DNA from: Vibrio agarivorans
GTDB taxonomy: Bacteria > Pseudomonadota > Gammaproteobacteria > Enterobacterales > Vibrionaceae
Direction: 5' to 3'
Assembly (NCBI RefSeq): GCF_030409635.1
Contig: NZ_JAUFQF010000001.1
Coordinates: forward strand, 372,001 to 436,000
Length of the DNA: 64,000 bases
The notes under the pieces are model-generated. The model ran no database searches. It was not told the DNA's origin and saw nothing but the letters and a program-made list of their open reading frames with translations. Within the stretch, counting starts at the first letter, position 1, and each line of letters opens with the position of its first letter. The translations under genes were made by a program, and so were the position numbers. Shown here piece by piece: positions 17,333 through 26,880 of this stretch.

Positions 17333-17749
17333 TTATGAGGCTTTGTCGTTGTTGTCTTGCTCTTCCATTTCTGCCAGTTGTTTCTCAAGCTCTTGAATTC
17401 TAATTTCAGCTTCGAGCTCTGCTACGCGCTTTTCAGCATCGCTGCGATTATCTTTTTTCATACCGTCGGCAATCGAGTCAGTACGCTCGCTTTGACGTGA
17501 GTCGTCGAGATCTTTCATGCTACCGGATACCCCGCCTACAGCCGCACCTGCAGCGGCGCCTTTTGCGGCCAGTTCAGCATCGCCTGCTAGCGCACCCACA
17601 GTCGCACCTAATATGGCACCACCAACCGCGCCGCGATTTCGGGCAGCATGTTCATTGTCACTGTCCATATGGTTTGAAGCACAACCGCTTGCTAGCAATA
17701 CGCCAGTAATAAGTGCTAGATTACGAATGACTTTAAAGTAAGTTTTCAT
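17333..17749 (-). CDS. Glycine-zipper lipoprotein with C-terminal coiled coil
   Basis: Probable outer-membrane lipoprotein, 138 residues. The signal peptide ends in the lipobox LASGC (Cys23). A glycine-zipper region follows (RGAVGGAILGATVGALAG...AAAGAAVGGVSG, ~39-80), able to pack helices in membranes. The C-terminal third is a charged coiled coil (KRVAELEAEIRIQELEKQLAEMEE). Similar proteins are found in many proteobacteria without a known role. Start ATG at 17749 with AGAGAGTCAGC upstream. Confidence 0.8.
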   Translation of the reverse strand: MKTYFKVIRNLALITGVLLASGCASNHMDSDNEHAARNRGAVGGAILGATVGALAGDAELAAKGAAAGAAVGGVSGSMKDLDDSRQSERTDSIADGMKKDNRSDAEKRVAELEAEIRIQELEKQLAEMEEQDNNDKAS

Positions 17750-17860
17750 TGCTGACTCTCTAAACCAAATTGATGGCGAAAGAATAAGCGAGGTCTCAGG
17801 ATAAAACTATAAATGAAACTTTAGTTAATACATCACTCGTTGTTATGATTAAGGAATGAT

Positions 17861-18475
17861 ATGAGCAACAAGCCCACGTTATATTACGTTTATGACCCCA
17901 TGTGTTCTTGGTGTTGGGGGTTTAAACCGACATGGAATAGGATTGAAGAACAACTCAAAAATAAGGTAGACATCCAATATGTGGTCGGTGGCCTCGCCGC
18001 AGATTCAGACGAACCAATGCCAATGCTCATGCGTGAGCAAATCGCGTCTTATTGGAAGAAAATAGAGAACCTACTGGGAACGCAGTTTAACTTTGATTTT
18101 TGGACGGTAAACACCCCTCGGCGCTCTACTTATCCTTCTTGCCGAGCTATGTTGGTTGCGAGAGGTGAAGGTCGAGAAAAGGCGATGTTGAACGCCGTAC
18201 AAACCGCTTATTATTTGCAAGCGAAAAACCCAAGTGATGTGTCTGTGTTAGCGGATTGCGCCGAGAGTATAGGACTTGATAGAACGGCCTTTCTTGATGC
18301 TATTAAGTCTCAAGAGACGCAGAGTGCGCTTGTTGATGAACTACAGTTTGCTAGGAGTATTGGTGGTAATAGCTTTCCGTCACTATTTCTACAAACTAAT
18401 AGTGGAGTGCGAGAGCTGGCTGTGGATTACCAGCAATCGCAAATCACAGTTGACCAGGTTAACGAACTCGTTTAA
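17861..18475 (+). CDS. DsbA-family (FrnE-like) thioredoxin-fold protein
   Basis: Cytoplasmic 204-residue protein with thioredoxin-type N-terminus YYVYDPMCSWCWGF, in which Cys-Ser-Trp-Cys is the active-site pair, and the helical insertion of the DsbA/FrnE group. There is no signal peptide, so it is not a periplasmic DsbA. Later motifs are TYPSCRAMLVAR and GGNSFPSLFL, the cis-Pro region. Good Shine-Dalgarno (AAGGAATGAT). Its last 17 bp overlap the convergent EamA transporter gene. Substrates are unknown. Confidence 0.85.
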   Translation: MSNKPTLYYVYDPMCSWCWGFKPTWNRIEEQLKNKVDIQYVVGGLAADSDEPMPMLMREQIASYWKKIENLLGTQFNFDFWTVNTPRRSTYPSCRAMLVARGEGREKAMLNAVQTAYYLQAKNPSDVSVLADCAESIGLDRTAFLDAIKSQETQSALVDELQFARSIGGNSFPSLFLQTNSGVRELAVDYQQSQITVDQVNELV

Positions 18476-19340
18476 ACCATTGTCGCCATGTGCCACCTAG
18501 CCTATATAACAGGAGCGAAAACAGGAGTAGGGAACAGCCTAAAATTTTCGTTGGTGGCATCTCTTCGGAATAAATCCAGATACTTAACAACACGGTAAAG
18601 ACAGGCTCTAGTAACATCAAAATTGCCGCTGACGTCGGTTGTGCGTGTTTCTGCCCGACCGTCTGCATGACATATCGAATGCTGGTGGCGAGCAAGACAC
18701 TAAGGGCAAACCACTTTATGGTGTCTGAGCTAACCGAGGTTGGCCACGTTTCAAACAAGGCGGAAAGGATGACGCCAACAATGCCTGCCGAGAAGAGCTG
18801 TATCGTAGTTAAAGTCAATGCGGGTATGGATGAAGCAAATTTACTGTTTAAGTTAAAATGAATCGCCAGAAATATCGCAGCACTCAAAAACAGTAATTGG
18901 CTTGACTCAAAGTTAAAGCTGCCATCATAAGACATCAAAAACAGCCCCACAACTGCGATGGGTAGGGACAACCAAAATAGCCTTGCCGGTCTGCTCCCAA
19001 ACATTACCCAAGAAACGATAGGAACGAATAGCATCGAAAGGCTCATGATGAACGCGCCCTCACCTAGCGTATCACTGATAGAAATCGCATAGATCCAACA
19101 GAATATCGCTGAAGCTAAGACCATTCCGACTTTGAGCGCTGAACGTACATCTGATTTTGGTGTTTTGACTAAATTTTGAAAGCAGAATGGCACTAAAAAT
19201 AGTGCGGCAATGATAAAGCGTGAACCAATAAACAGAATGGGCGGCAACCCCTGAATCGCTTCTTTTGAAAACACCCAGCCAGCGGCTGCTAAAATGGTGG
19301 TGAGAAAGATGATAATGTCGCCTTTGTACTTATGAATCAT
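18459..19340 (-). CDS. EamA-family (DMT) transporter
   Basis: Inner-membrane transporter of the drug/metabolite superfamily, 293 residues, with ten predicted helices in two EamA halves (~7-135 and ~145-285). Landmarks are AAAGWVFSKEAIQGLPPILFIGSRF at the start and SAAILMLLEPVFTVLLSI in the second half. The substrate cannot be assigned. The 3' end overlaps the DsbA-family gene in convergent orientation, so there is no room for a separate terminator. Confidence 0.85.
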   Translation of the reverse strand: MIHKYKGDIIIFLTTILAAAGWVFSKEAIQGLPPILFIGSRFIIAALFLVPFCFQNLVKTPKSDVRSALKVGMVLASAIFCWIYAISISDTLGEGAFIMSLSMLFVPIVSWVMFGSRPARLFWLSLPIAVVGLFLMSYDGSFNFESSQLLFLSAAIFLAIHFNLNSKFASSIPALTLTTIQLFSAGIVGVILSALFETWPTSVSSDTIKWFALSVLLATSIRYVMQTVGQKHAQPTSAAILMLLEPVFTVLLSIWIYSEEMPPTKILGCSLLLFSLLLYRLGGTWRQWFKRVR

Positions 19341-19464
19341 GATCTTTTATATGGATGGCAGGTATGTAAATGATACCTGATGTCGTATAGACGACCTATG
19401 ATTAATGGTGTCATCTCAACATATTATTTGTGAGGTTTATTCATGTTTAACAAAGGCAGCAGAT

Positions 19465-20778
19465 ATGACTGAGCGTTACCTTCCGACCAATCGAGCAGCA
19501 CGATTCAGCAAGTTTGCATCGCTCGCAACGCGGGTTGCAGGCAATGTGATTGCTGAAGGCTCGAAGCAATGGATCAAAGGTGAAAGACCCAGTGCTCGTG
19601 ACTTAGTGCTTACCCCTCAAAATATAGGTCGATTAACAGACCAACTTGCGTACCTTAGAGGAGCGGCTATGAAGCTTGGGCAGATGCTGTCGATGGACGC
19701 GGGCGACCTTATTGAACCAGAACTGGCAGAGATCTTATCTCGATTGCGCTCTAAAGCAGATCCGATGCCTTCAAAACAGCTGGCGAAAGCGATGACCGAT
19801 GGGCTGGGGGCGCATTGGAAGCAGCAGTTTCTTGCATTTAATTTCAAACCCGTGGCGAGTGCTTCGATTGGTCAAGTTCATCACGCTTACAGTGACGAGG
19901 GTGAAGAGCTAGCGGTGAAGGTTCAATATCCTGGTATCAGAAAAAGCATCGATAGTGATGTTGACAATGTAGGGACGCTTCTCAACGTGGTTGGTTTAAT
20001 TCCCAAGGGCGTTAACTATAAGGACTTGCTCGAAGAGGCAAAAAAGCAGCTCCACGATGAAGCGGATTACCAAAGGGAGGCAAGATTTGCTGGCCAGTAT
20101 CGTGATCTCTTACTCGATGACGCAGAGTTTGTCGTGCCTAAGATGTTTAACACTGGTACTAGCGAAACCGTGTTAGCAATGCAGTTTCTCAATGGCATTG
20201 AAATAGAGTCTCTTGTGGATAGTGAGCAAGAGACGAGAGATTTTGTGATGACTAAGCTGCTTGGTTTGTTGTTTCGTGAGATTTTCGAATTTCGTTTAGT
20301 GCAAACCGATCCCAACTTTGCAAACTACCTGTATCTTCCCTCAAGTCATCAAATCGGTCTGTTAGATTTTGGTGCAACGCGAGAATATGATGAACGGATA
20401 AGTGAAGGCTACCGCAAGGCCTTTTCGTCAGTCGTAAATGACAACACCGAAGGGTTAAATGCTGCCCTTGAGCAAATCGGATTCTTTAGTCAGGAAATTA
20501 AACCCGAACAGCGTCAAGCAGTTCTGAACCTTGTCTCTATGGCTTGTGAGCCTATGCTGCACAATGGCGCTTATGATTTTGCCGCTGGTGGGTTAGCGCA
20601 AAGACTTCGAGAAGCAGGGACTGTGTTGAGTATGGAGCAGAACTATTGGCATACACCGCCGGCCGATGCGCTGTTTTTACATCGAAAAATTGGTGGGTTG
20701 TATTTGTTGGCAGCGCGTTTGAAAGCGAAAGTCGATATTCAGTCGTTGGTGCAAAAGTATCTCATATTGGAAGGCTAG
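19465..20778 (+). CDS. ABC1/AarF-family (UbiB/COQ8-like) atypical kinase
   Basis: Protein of the ABC1 atypical kinase family, 437 residues from the ATG at 19465 (AAAGG 9 bases upstream). An ATG 20 codons earlier is in frame but poorly supported. Family motifs: AMKLGQMLSMD (the KxGQ element), ASIGQVHHA (replaces the P-loop), AVKVQYPGI (ATP-binding Lys), DPNFANYLYL and LLDFGAT (metal-binding DFG-like). Family members support ubiquinone synthesis or lipid handling, mostly with ATPase rather than protein kinase activity. UbiB itself has C-terminal membrane helices, which are not evident here, so this is probably a paralogue. Confidence 0.85.
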   Translation: MTERYLPTNRAARFSKFASLATRVAGNVIAEGSKQWIKGERPSARDLVLTPQNIGRLTDQLAYLRGAAMKLGQMLSMDAGDLIEPELAEILSRLRSKADPMPSKQLAKAMTDGLGAHWKQQFLAFNFKPVASASIGQVHHAYSDEGEELAVKVQYPGIRKSIDSDVDNVGTLLNVVGLIPKGVNYKDLLEEAKKQLHDEADYQREARFAGQYRDLLLDDAEFVVPKMFNTGTSETVLAMQFLNGIEIESLVDSEQETRDFVMTKLLGLLFREIFEFRLVQTDPNFANYLYLPSSHQIGLLDFGATREYDERISEGYRKAFSSVVNDNTEGLNAALEQIGFFSQEIKPEQRQAVLNLVSMACEPMLHNGAYDFAAGGLAQRLREAGTVLSMEQNYWHTPPADALFLHRKIGGLYLLAARLKAKVDIQSLVQKYLILEG

Positions 20779-20785
20779 ATATTGA

Positions 20786-20813
20786 AAGGGCGCTACGAAT
20801 AGCGCCCTTGGAG
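20786..20813. terminator. Hairpin between convergent genes
   Basis: A perfect 10-bp stem AAGGGCGCTA/TAGCGCCCTT (20786-20795/20800-20809) with CGAA loop. T residues follow on the minus strand (CTTTCAAT), so it probably ends the kinase-porin operon and may also serve the ABC1 gene. Confidence 0.65.
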
Positions 20814-20827
20814 TATCTATGCTGCGA

Positions 20828-21922
20828 TTAGAAAACGAAATTGACCATGATGGTGTACATGTTTGCAGTGCTATCTTCTAACTCATCGCCTGGTCCGAGA
20901 GTAAATGCACCACTACCCGTATGCGTTTTGAATGTTTGCCATTCTGCATTAATTGATACGTTGTAAAGTAGGTCGTATCTGGCACCAAGCATGAAGCTAT
21001 TGGAAGACTTTTCATCGTCGACATACTGTTGTCCAAAATAGCTGTATGGTGTCAACTTACCTAAATTGTATTCCGCTCCTACATACCAAGATCCTCGCTC
21101 CTCATTTTTTTGCGCTTCCATAGAGAAGGTAGCTTGACCCCACTCATATTCACCACCTAAAGCGTAAAGCTGAACGTGTTCATCTGTTACTAAGTCATCA
21201 ATAGGTACTGGAACAAGGGTGTTAAAAGGACCGACAGGTCTGTAAATTTGCCCCAAAGCTCTGACGTCGTATGTCGAATCTAAATATGTCGCATTAATAC
21301 GGTAGTTGTCACCGCTTAATACAGCATTGAGGCCCCAGACTTGTCGTGTTTCAAACTCCAGCCTAAAATTGTTGGTGAACTTTACAGAGTTTTCATCCTT
21401 AAAGCCGTAAAACGGTGTTAGGGTTAAACCAAGTTCATCATTTATTTCAGTATTCCAGATAACACTCAATCCATTAAATGCTGTAATTCCTAATACACTA
21501 TTGTAAATCTCAGTTGGAGGACGAGCAGGAGTGTAAGCGTGTCCAACATAATAATACTCAGATGCCAAAAACAGCGGCAACCTTAATCGACCACCACGAA
21601 ACTCAAAGTCTCCCCATTCATAGCCCAAATAAGCCCACTCAAGCTCAGGACTACTCCAATCGTCTTGAGGTCGTTTAACCACTTGAGCCGAGGCCTTGAA
21701 CGATTCATAGTAAAAATCGAGTTGAAGACCAAAGGTGGTATCACAGTCAAAACAGTTGCTGTCGTCAATGTATCGATTGACAAGGAGTGGGGTCGAGTTA
21801 TCAGAAGTCGCCCATGAAGTACTACCAAAACCACTCAGTGATAGATTGTCTGTAAGTTCGATGGCGGCAAAGGACTGTAAAGGGATAAGCCAGCATGCTA
21901 ACGGGATAATTTTCTTGTTCAT
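20828..21922 (-). CDS. Outer-membrane beta-barrel (porin-like) protein
   Basis: Exported protein of 364 residues. The ATG at 21922 (GGAG 8 bases upstream) gives a clean signal peptide (MNKKIIPLACWLIPLQSFA-AIE); the longer frame upstream overlaps the previous gene. The rest alternates polar and aromatic residues as in a 16-stranded-type barrel (FRGGRLRLPLFLASEYYYVGHAY, SLSGFGSTSW) and ends in the terminal Phe (IMVNFVF) recognised by the BAM complex. A short loop holds two cysteines (NCFDC). It is the last gene of the operon with the periplasmic-binding-like protein and the hybrid kinase. The substrate is unknown. Confidence 0.82.
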   Translation of the reverse strand: MNKKIIPLACWLIPLQSFAAIELTDNLSLSGFGSTSWATSDNSTPLLVNRYIDDSNCFDCDTTFGLQLDFYYESFKASAQVVKRPQDDWSSPELEWAYLGYEWGDFEFRGGRLRLPLFLASEYYYVGHAYTPARPPTEIYNSVLGITAFNGLSVIWNTEINDELGLTLTPFYGFKDENSVKFTNNFRLEFETRQVWGLNAVLSGDNYRINATYLDSTYDVRALGQIYRPVGPFNTLVPVPIDDLVTDEHVQLYALGGEYEWGQATFSMEAQKNEERGSWYVGAEYNLGKLTPYSYFGQQYVDDEKSSNSFMLGARYDLLYNVSINAEWQTFKTHTGSGAFTLGPGDELEDSTANMYTIMVNFVF

Positions 21923-21923
21923 A

Positions 21924-22397
21924 TTATTTCTCCGAGCCAACGACATAGATGACATTTGCATTAGAAGGAACTTGATCGAGTGGGACGTAGCCAATGCGTC
22001 CGGGATCGTCATCTAGCCAATCGATAATGCTACTGGCATCGCCGCCTGCGACTTTGGGCGGGCGAGCTTTACCTGAAAACGATAGGCTGGCCCAATGTGC
22101 ATTCATTTGGGCAACCGTCTTTCCGAGTAGCTCTTGGTAAAAGTCATTTCTAACACTTGCACCCTCAGGCCAGTCAGAGAGCTCGATTCTTTCTCCTTGA
22201 AGTTTTTTCGTCTTGCCTCGGTAGAGCTTCTTAGCCTTGCTTGCTGATAGCGGTTCAAGCTCTTGGTTGAACGATATAATCGCATACTGATCAGATGCAG
22301 ATAGGGCATAGGATGACGATAATGAGCTAATGACCAGTAACACTGCAAAGCTGGTGGCTCTTTTGTATAAACGTGATGGTTTCATATTGTCTACCAT
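21924..22397 (-). CDS. Small phosphate-binding-like periplasmic protein
   Basis: Exported protein of 157 residues with a signal peptide (to about 33, ...SYALSASDQ). It resembles half of a PstS-type substrate-binding protein (ISFNQELEPLSASKAKKLYRGKTKKL, GKARPPKVAGGDASSIIDWLDDDPGRIGYVPLDQ). It is too short for a full two-lobe protein, but such single-lobe members are common next to two-component systems. It sits 12 bp after the hybrid kinase and 1 bp before the porin start, so it may present a ligand to the kinase. AGGGAGG lies 8 bases before the ATG at 22397. Confidence 0.8.
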   Translation of the reverse strand: MVDNMKPSRLYKRATSFAVLLVISSLSSSYALSASDQYAIISFNQELEPLSASKAKKLYRGKTKKLQGERIELSDWPEGASVRNDFYQELLGKTVAQMNAHWASLSFSGKARPPKVAGGDASSIIDWLDDDPGRIGYVPLDQVPSNANVIYVVGSEK

Positions 22398-22409
22398 TGC
22401 TTTCCCTCC

Positions 22410-25400
22410 CTATACGACGACGCTTTGCATTTGTTGGAGGAGATTTTCTTTTTTAATCGGTTTTGGTACGTAAGCATCCATACCCGAATCAAAACACTTT
22501 TGTATATCATCATCGATGACACTGGCGGTTAAGGCGATGATAGGTGTGCGGCCTAAACCTCGCTCTAGCTCGTAAGCACGAATCTCTTTAGTGGCATCGT
22601 AGCCGTCTTTGATGGGCATCATGCAGTCCATGAGGATGATGTCGAAATCACCTTCATTCATATAGGTATTGATCGCTTCTTGGCCGTTATTGGCAATTTG
22701 ATATTGGTAACCGGCTTTTTCAAGGAACAAGCTTGTGACCATCTGGTTGACACGATTGTCTTCAACTAACATGACACGCTCGGAGCGTTCAAAATCTGGC
22801 GTGGGTGAAGGGGCTTCTGCTTTAGGCGCTTTAACGGGTACTGCCGGAGTATCGACTTGCACTTTAGACTCATCTCGTACATCAGATACAGGCACTGTAT
22901 GGGTGGGAAGTTCAGGCGCGAGGGTGGCGAGAGCATCGAATACTTTCTCTTTTAGCTGATTACCTTTAAACGGCTTCTGCACGTAACTGTCCATACCCAC
23001 ATCGAAGCAACGTTGGATATCATCATCCACGACACTCGCTGTAAGCGCGATAATTGGTACACGTGGTGTGTTTGTTGCAATTTCCCACTGACGAATCTCT
23101 TCGACTGCTTCAAAGCCATCTTTGACTGGCATCATACAGTCCATGAGCAATAAGCAGTATTGGTTGCCCGCCACCAACATGTCGACCGCTTCTTGACCAT
23201 TGTTCGCAATGTCGTATTCAAAACCAAGACGACCAACATGCAGGCTCGCAATTTTTTGATTCACTTTATTGTCTTCAACGATGAGGATCTTTTCCAACGT
23301 TTCAGTTTTGCTTGTTGGGCTATAACTTTGTGCTAACGTTGCTTTTTCACAGATGTCGAGTGCTTTGACTAGACGTAATCCATAGAGTGGGTTGGTGACT
23401 AGCGCAGAGATACTATTCCCAAAATCATAATTGCCACTCGCGAAGTGCTGAACGACACACACATGATTGTTACTGTTTTCGAGTTGCTGCAGATGTGCAA
23501 TATTTCGACTTGCTTCACTCGGAGCACTTTCGCCGAAGACAACAATGTGGTTATTTAAATCATCAGGCAGTTCAGTAAGCGAAGCATACTGCTGTTTTAT
23601 CGGGAACTTGTAGACACGACTTTCTTCCATCAGAGCGGTTGTAATCTCCTGCGAGCTACTCACTAGAACAGTCGGGGTCGTAATTGTGCGTTTTGGCGTG
23701 TATTCTTGTTTATCAACGTCGAGTTCGAGCGTGAAGAAGAAGCGGCTACCGACACCTTTTTCAGATTCAAGCTGGATTTTACCCCCCATGAGTTCGACCA
23801 ACTGAGTACTTATCGCAAGCCCTAGTCCAGTGCCGCCAAACTGGCGTGTCGTTGAGCTGTCTTCTTGAGAGAAGGGTTCAAAGATTTTTCGCTGCTGCTC
23901 TTCGTTAATACCAATACCTGAGTCTTTTACTGAAAACTCGACGGTTACGGTGTTGTCTTGTATCGCTTTACAGCAAATAGCAAGGTCCACAGAGCCCTCA
24001 CTGGTAAATTTAACGGCGTTAGACATAAAGTTCATCAGCACCTGACTTAAACGGTGATCATCCACCATTAAGCTATAAGGAAGGGTTGGACTGATATCGA
24101 TATTTAGGTCTACCTCTTTTTCTTTGATTCTCGGCATCACAATAGAGGCTAAGTCGTAAATCGTCTCACGCACACAGCTAGCGTGTGGACTGACGATCAG
24201 CATCCCTGACTCAATTTTTGAGAAGTCGAGAATGTCGTTGATTAAGGTAAGAAGTAGGTGCGAAGAGGTTTCGATGGTATCGACATATTCTCTTTGCGTG
24301 GCGGTAAGGTCAGTGTCTGCAAGTACCTCTGAAATACCAATCACACCGTTGAGGGGCGTACGGATTTCGTGTGACATGTTGGCAAGGAAACTACTCTTGG
24401 CTTTGCTTGCCATGATCGCATCATCTTTGGCTTGCTCCGCTACTTCAATAGCATGCACTAGGTTATCTTGTGCGTGCTTGCGCTCGATGGTCAGGCGTTC
24501 GACTTCAGAGGCAAAGGTATTAAGTTCATCTTTGCCTTTGATGTGAGAGGTTAGCTTTTGTCCATCGGGTGTCTGCTCATTTTGTAGGAATTCGAGTACC
24601 AAGTACAAGTTCTTGGTCATATGGCCCGAAAAACGCACGGTAATAACCACCACCGCTAATACAAGTAAAGCGATGGCAATAATGAAAAAAGTCGCCTGTT
24701 GCAGTGCTGAAGTCACATTTGCTTCGACATCTGCTCTTAGCTGCGCCTCAATATTGTCTGCGACGGCATTGAGTAGGGTTTGGCGTTGGTGAAGAACCGT
24801 GAAGCCTTTACTTGCATCTTCAGCGCTCACTTGAGCAATAGCGTCATTAGAGAGTAACTTTTGTAGAAACTCTCGCCCTTGTGAGAACACTTCATTTCCA
24901 AACACCGTTAACATCATTTCTATCTGTTGTTCGTCGGCATTAAGTGCTATGAAGCGCTCGAGTGATAGTTGCTGATTTTGGACTAAGGCTTGGATTTCTT
25001 CTGCTACATCAGGATCATACTCAGCTTCAATTCGATAGGCGTCATAGAGTAAGTGGCTGAGAGCATTTTCTTGAATCCCCCATAAAACTAACCATTCGAT
25101 CTTGATTAGTGCATCGAGGTCCTGCTTGATATCTTGTGGTGCATCGCCAAAAGAGAGTGACTCAACAGCGAATAAGTACTCTTTGATCACATCAATTTGT
25201 GACTCTATCGCATCGTATTTGTCGAAAGCATCTTCCCCTTCATAGAGAGAAAAATAAGCTTCGGGCATTTCAGGAAGGCGCTCACTAAGATTTGAGTCCG
25301 CAGCAAATAGCCGCTCAAGCAAAGGTAGCTTTTGAGCGTGTTGAACGGTTAAATTCTCAAGGGCCGCTTCAAGGGGTTGTGTTTCAGGCGACGTGATGAT

Positions 25401-25574
25401 GGTCGTCGAAAGATGGTCGATAAAATGAGTCGCTGCATTTACATTTTCGAGATCCACAACACGTTTTTGTAAGGTGATTGCTTGTTGAAAAGCGAGCGCA
25501 CACAGTAAAAAAATCGGTAATAAGACTAATCCGATGAGTTTGTATCTCACCGATAAGTTATGCCAAAACGCCAT
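22410..25574 (-). CDS. Hybrid sensor histidine kinase with two receiver domains
   Basis: Membrane-bound hybrid kinase, 1054 residues from the ATG at 25574 (a TTG four codons upstream is also in frame). TM1 lies at ~8-28, a large all-helical periplasmic sensor at ~29-285 and TM2 at ~286-307, followed by a HAMP-like linker. HisKA has the phospho-accepting His402 (FLANMSHEIRTPLNG); the HATPase has N, G1 and G2 boxes (NFMSNAVKFT, DSGIGI, GGTGLGL). The first receiver has Asp812 (LLLMDCMMPVKDG), and the second has Asp983 (IILMDCMMPIKDG) with the Lys in VPKP. There is no HPt domain, so phosphate must go to a separate HPt protein. It leads the operon with the phosphate-binding-like and porin genes, which suggests sensing and uptake of one solute. 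Confidence 0.92.
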   Translation of the reverse strand: MAFWHNLSVRYKLIGLVLLPIFLLCALAFQQAITLQKRVVDLENVNAATHFIDHLSTTIITSPETQPLEAALENLTVQHAQKLPLLERLFAADSNLSERLPEMPEAYFSLYEGEDAFDKYDAIESQIDVIKEYLFAVESLSFGDAPQDIKQDLDALIKIEWLVLWGIQENALSHLLYDAYRIEAEYDPDVAEEIQALVQNQQLSLERFIALNADEQQIEMMLTVFGNEVFSQGREFLQKLLSNDAIAQVSAEDASKGFTVLHQRQTLLNAVADNIEAQLRADVEANVTSALQQATFFIIAIALLVLAVVVITVRFSGHMTKNLYLVLEFLQNEQTPDGQKLTSHIKGKDELNTFASEVERLTIERKHAQDNLVHAIEVAEQAKDDAIMASKAKSSFLANMSHEIRTPLNGVIGISEVLADTDLTATQREYVDTIETSSHLLLTLINDILDFSKIESGMLIVSPHASCVRETIYDLASIVMPRIKEKEVDLNIDISPTLPYSLMVDDHRLSQVLMNFMSNAVKFTSEGSVDLAICCKAIQDNTVTVEFSVKDSGIGINEEQQRKIFEPFSQEDSSTTRQFGGTGLGLAISTQLVELMGGKIQLESEKGVGSRFFFTLELDVDKQEYTPKRTITTPTVLVSSSQEITTALMEESRVYKFPIKQQYASLTELPDDLNNHIVVFGESAPSEASRNIAHLQQLENSNNHVCVVQHFASGNYDFGNSISALVTNPLYGLRLVKALDICEKATLAQSYSPTSKTETLEKILIVEDNKVNQKIASLHVGRLGFEYDIANNGQEAVDMLVAGNQYCLLLMDCMMPVKDGFEAVEEIRQWEIATNTPRVPIIALTASVVDDDIQRCFDVGMDSYVQKPFKGNQLKEKVFDALATLAPELPTHTVPVSDVRDESKVQVDTPAVPVKAPKAEAPSPTPDFERSERVMLVEDNRVNQMVTSLFLEKAGYQYQIANNGQEAINTYMNEGDFDIILMDCMMPIKDGYDATKEIRAYELERGLGRTPIIALTASVIDDDIQKCFDSGMDAYVPKPIKKENLLQQMQSVVV

Positions 25575-25950
25575 AGATAACACCAATTTACAATCCGTTG
25601 TTTTGAGTTTACCTTCACAGCATAGAACAGAAAATCTCAGTTTTTAGAAAAAAACTTAAAAATTACCCTGTGTTTGCTATAGTTGTGAAAGTGAGACGGA
25701 TAAGTGACTCAAAAGTGAATAAAACGTTAATTGGCTTCGGTTGGCTTACGCTTTTGAGATTTGCGCACGAGTACAATCACAAGATATTCCCCACAAGAGG
25801 GAAGCAGACTATGAAAATCTATTGGATTATTATGACTTTAGGGTCACTGGTAGATTTGTCTAATTAAACGCTAAATCGACGTTCTGTCAAGTCGGCCAGG
25901 AAGGGACTTGCAGAGTCAATACAAAAAGAAACGTCAGCTCAGGGGGCAAT
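25575..25950. promoter_or_regulatory. Intergenic region between hybrid kinase and sigma factor genes
   Basis: 376 bp between divergent genes. A possible plus-strand extended -10 promoter, TTTGCTATAGT (TATAGT at 25678-25683), resembles sigma-S-type promoters. A structured leader lies at 25878-25935. A very short 18-codon frame with a Shine-Dalgarno (25811-25867) lies between them but is not claimed as a gene. Confidence 0.45.
25878..25935 (+). promoter_or_regulatory. Foldable mRNA leader before the sigma factor gene
   Basis: The outer stem is GACGTT/AACGTC (25878-25883/25930-25935). The inner stem is CTG-CAAGTC with one bulged T, pairing with GACTTGCAG (25884-25893/25905-25913). The 11-base loop (25894-25904) is GGCCAGGAAGG. 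The element ends 15 bases before the start codon. The AGGA in the loop is a form that CsrA-type proteins bind; that is inference. Confidence 0.45.
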
Positions 25951-26856
25951 ATGGATATTAGTAGTCGATGTAAAAAAGCAGGAGAGCCAAGAAATACTTT
26001 GGCAGTGCAACGGCAGGCGCAAAAAGAGAGTGTTCGTCCTAGCGACCCTTACTCCCAATACATATCAGACATTGTTGGTATAGATTTACTCTCTCCAGAA
26101 GAGGAATTTACCTATGCCAAACTCAACAAAGAAGGCGATCTTGAAGCGAGAGATAAGCTGATAGAATCGAACCTACGATTGGTGGTGAAAATAGCTAAAG
26201 GTTACACCAAGCGAAACTTAGGTAATCTCAACTTGCTCGATCTAATCGAGGAGGGAAACATTGGGTTGATGAAAGCAATTACGAAGTTTGACCCAGATCT
26301 AGGTTATCGCTTCTCAACCTACGCGGTGTGGTGGATCAGAGAAAGTATTGACTCTGCTCTCATGAATACAAGCCGTACAGTGCGCATTCCCGTTCATGTA
26401 GTAAAAGAGATCAATCGCTTAGCCTCTAAAAGCAATGCTATCTCAAAAGACACTGCTCACGTATCATCAATGACAGAATTAGCGCAACAATCTGAACTGC
26501 CACTTAACAAGGTTGATAGCTTGGTGAAGTTGAGTGGTTTTATTGAGACCTCGACGACTGCTGATGTATTGGCCAGACCGTTGACACTTGATGAGTGTGA
26601 GAGCGAAAGCTGCATTGACCCTCAAGACTCTTTTCAAGATGATGAATTTGTGGCGTCACTAGAAGGTGTGATAGATGCTCTACCAGAGAAGCTTAAAACT
26701 ATTTTGATCCATCGTTATGGCTTGTTTAGTCAGCCCGCCATGACACTCGCAGCGTTGGGCTCAAAAATGGGAATCTCTAATGAGAGAGTTCGTCAGTTGC
26801 AGATTGAAGCGATTGATAAAGTTCAAAAACGACTTGCCAATGATGGTTGGACGTAA
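25951..26856 (+). CDS. RpoS-like alternative sigma factor (RpoX/RpoQ type)
   Basis: Sigma-70-family factor of 301 residues. Region 1.2 starts at [22 protein letters not shown]. Region 2 contains [41 protein letters not shown] and [20 protein letters not shown] region 3 is present, and region 4 has a helix-turn-helix ([26 protein letters not shown]). It resembles RpoS but is shorter at the N-terminus and diverged in region 3, and no nlpD gene is upstream, so it is a second RpoS-like factor such as RpoX or RpoQ of vibrios. It lies beside the adhesin/type I secretion cluster and may control it. A terminator follows. Confidence 0.88.
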   Translation: MDISSRCKKAGEPRNTLAVQRQAQKESVRPSDPYSQYISDIVGIDLLSPEEEFTYAKLNKEGDLEARDKLIESNLRLVVKIAKGYTKRNLGNLNLLDLIEEGNIGLMKAITKFDPDLGYRFSTYAVWWIRESIDSALMNTSRTVRIPVHVVKEINRLASKSNAISKDTAHVSSMTELAQQSELPLNKVDSLVKLSGFIETSTTADVLARPLTLDECESESCIDPQDSFQDDEFVASLEGVIDALPEKLKTILIHRYGLFSQPAMTLAALGSKMGISNERVRQLQIEAIDKVQKRLANDGWT

Positions 26857-26880
26857 GAAGAGTTGTCGTTACAATGTAAC

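Noticed and set aside
25811..25867. 18-codon frame [18 protein letters not shown] with GAGGG upstream, before the sigma factor gene
   Set aside because: Could be a leader peptide, but such short frames with a chance ribosome site are common; no attenuator or rare-codon run is seen.
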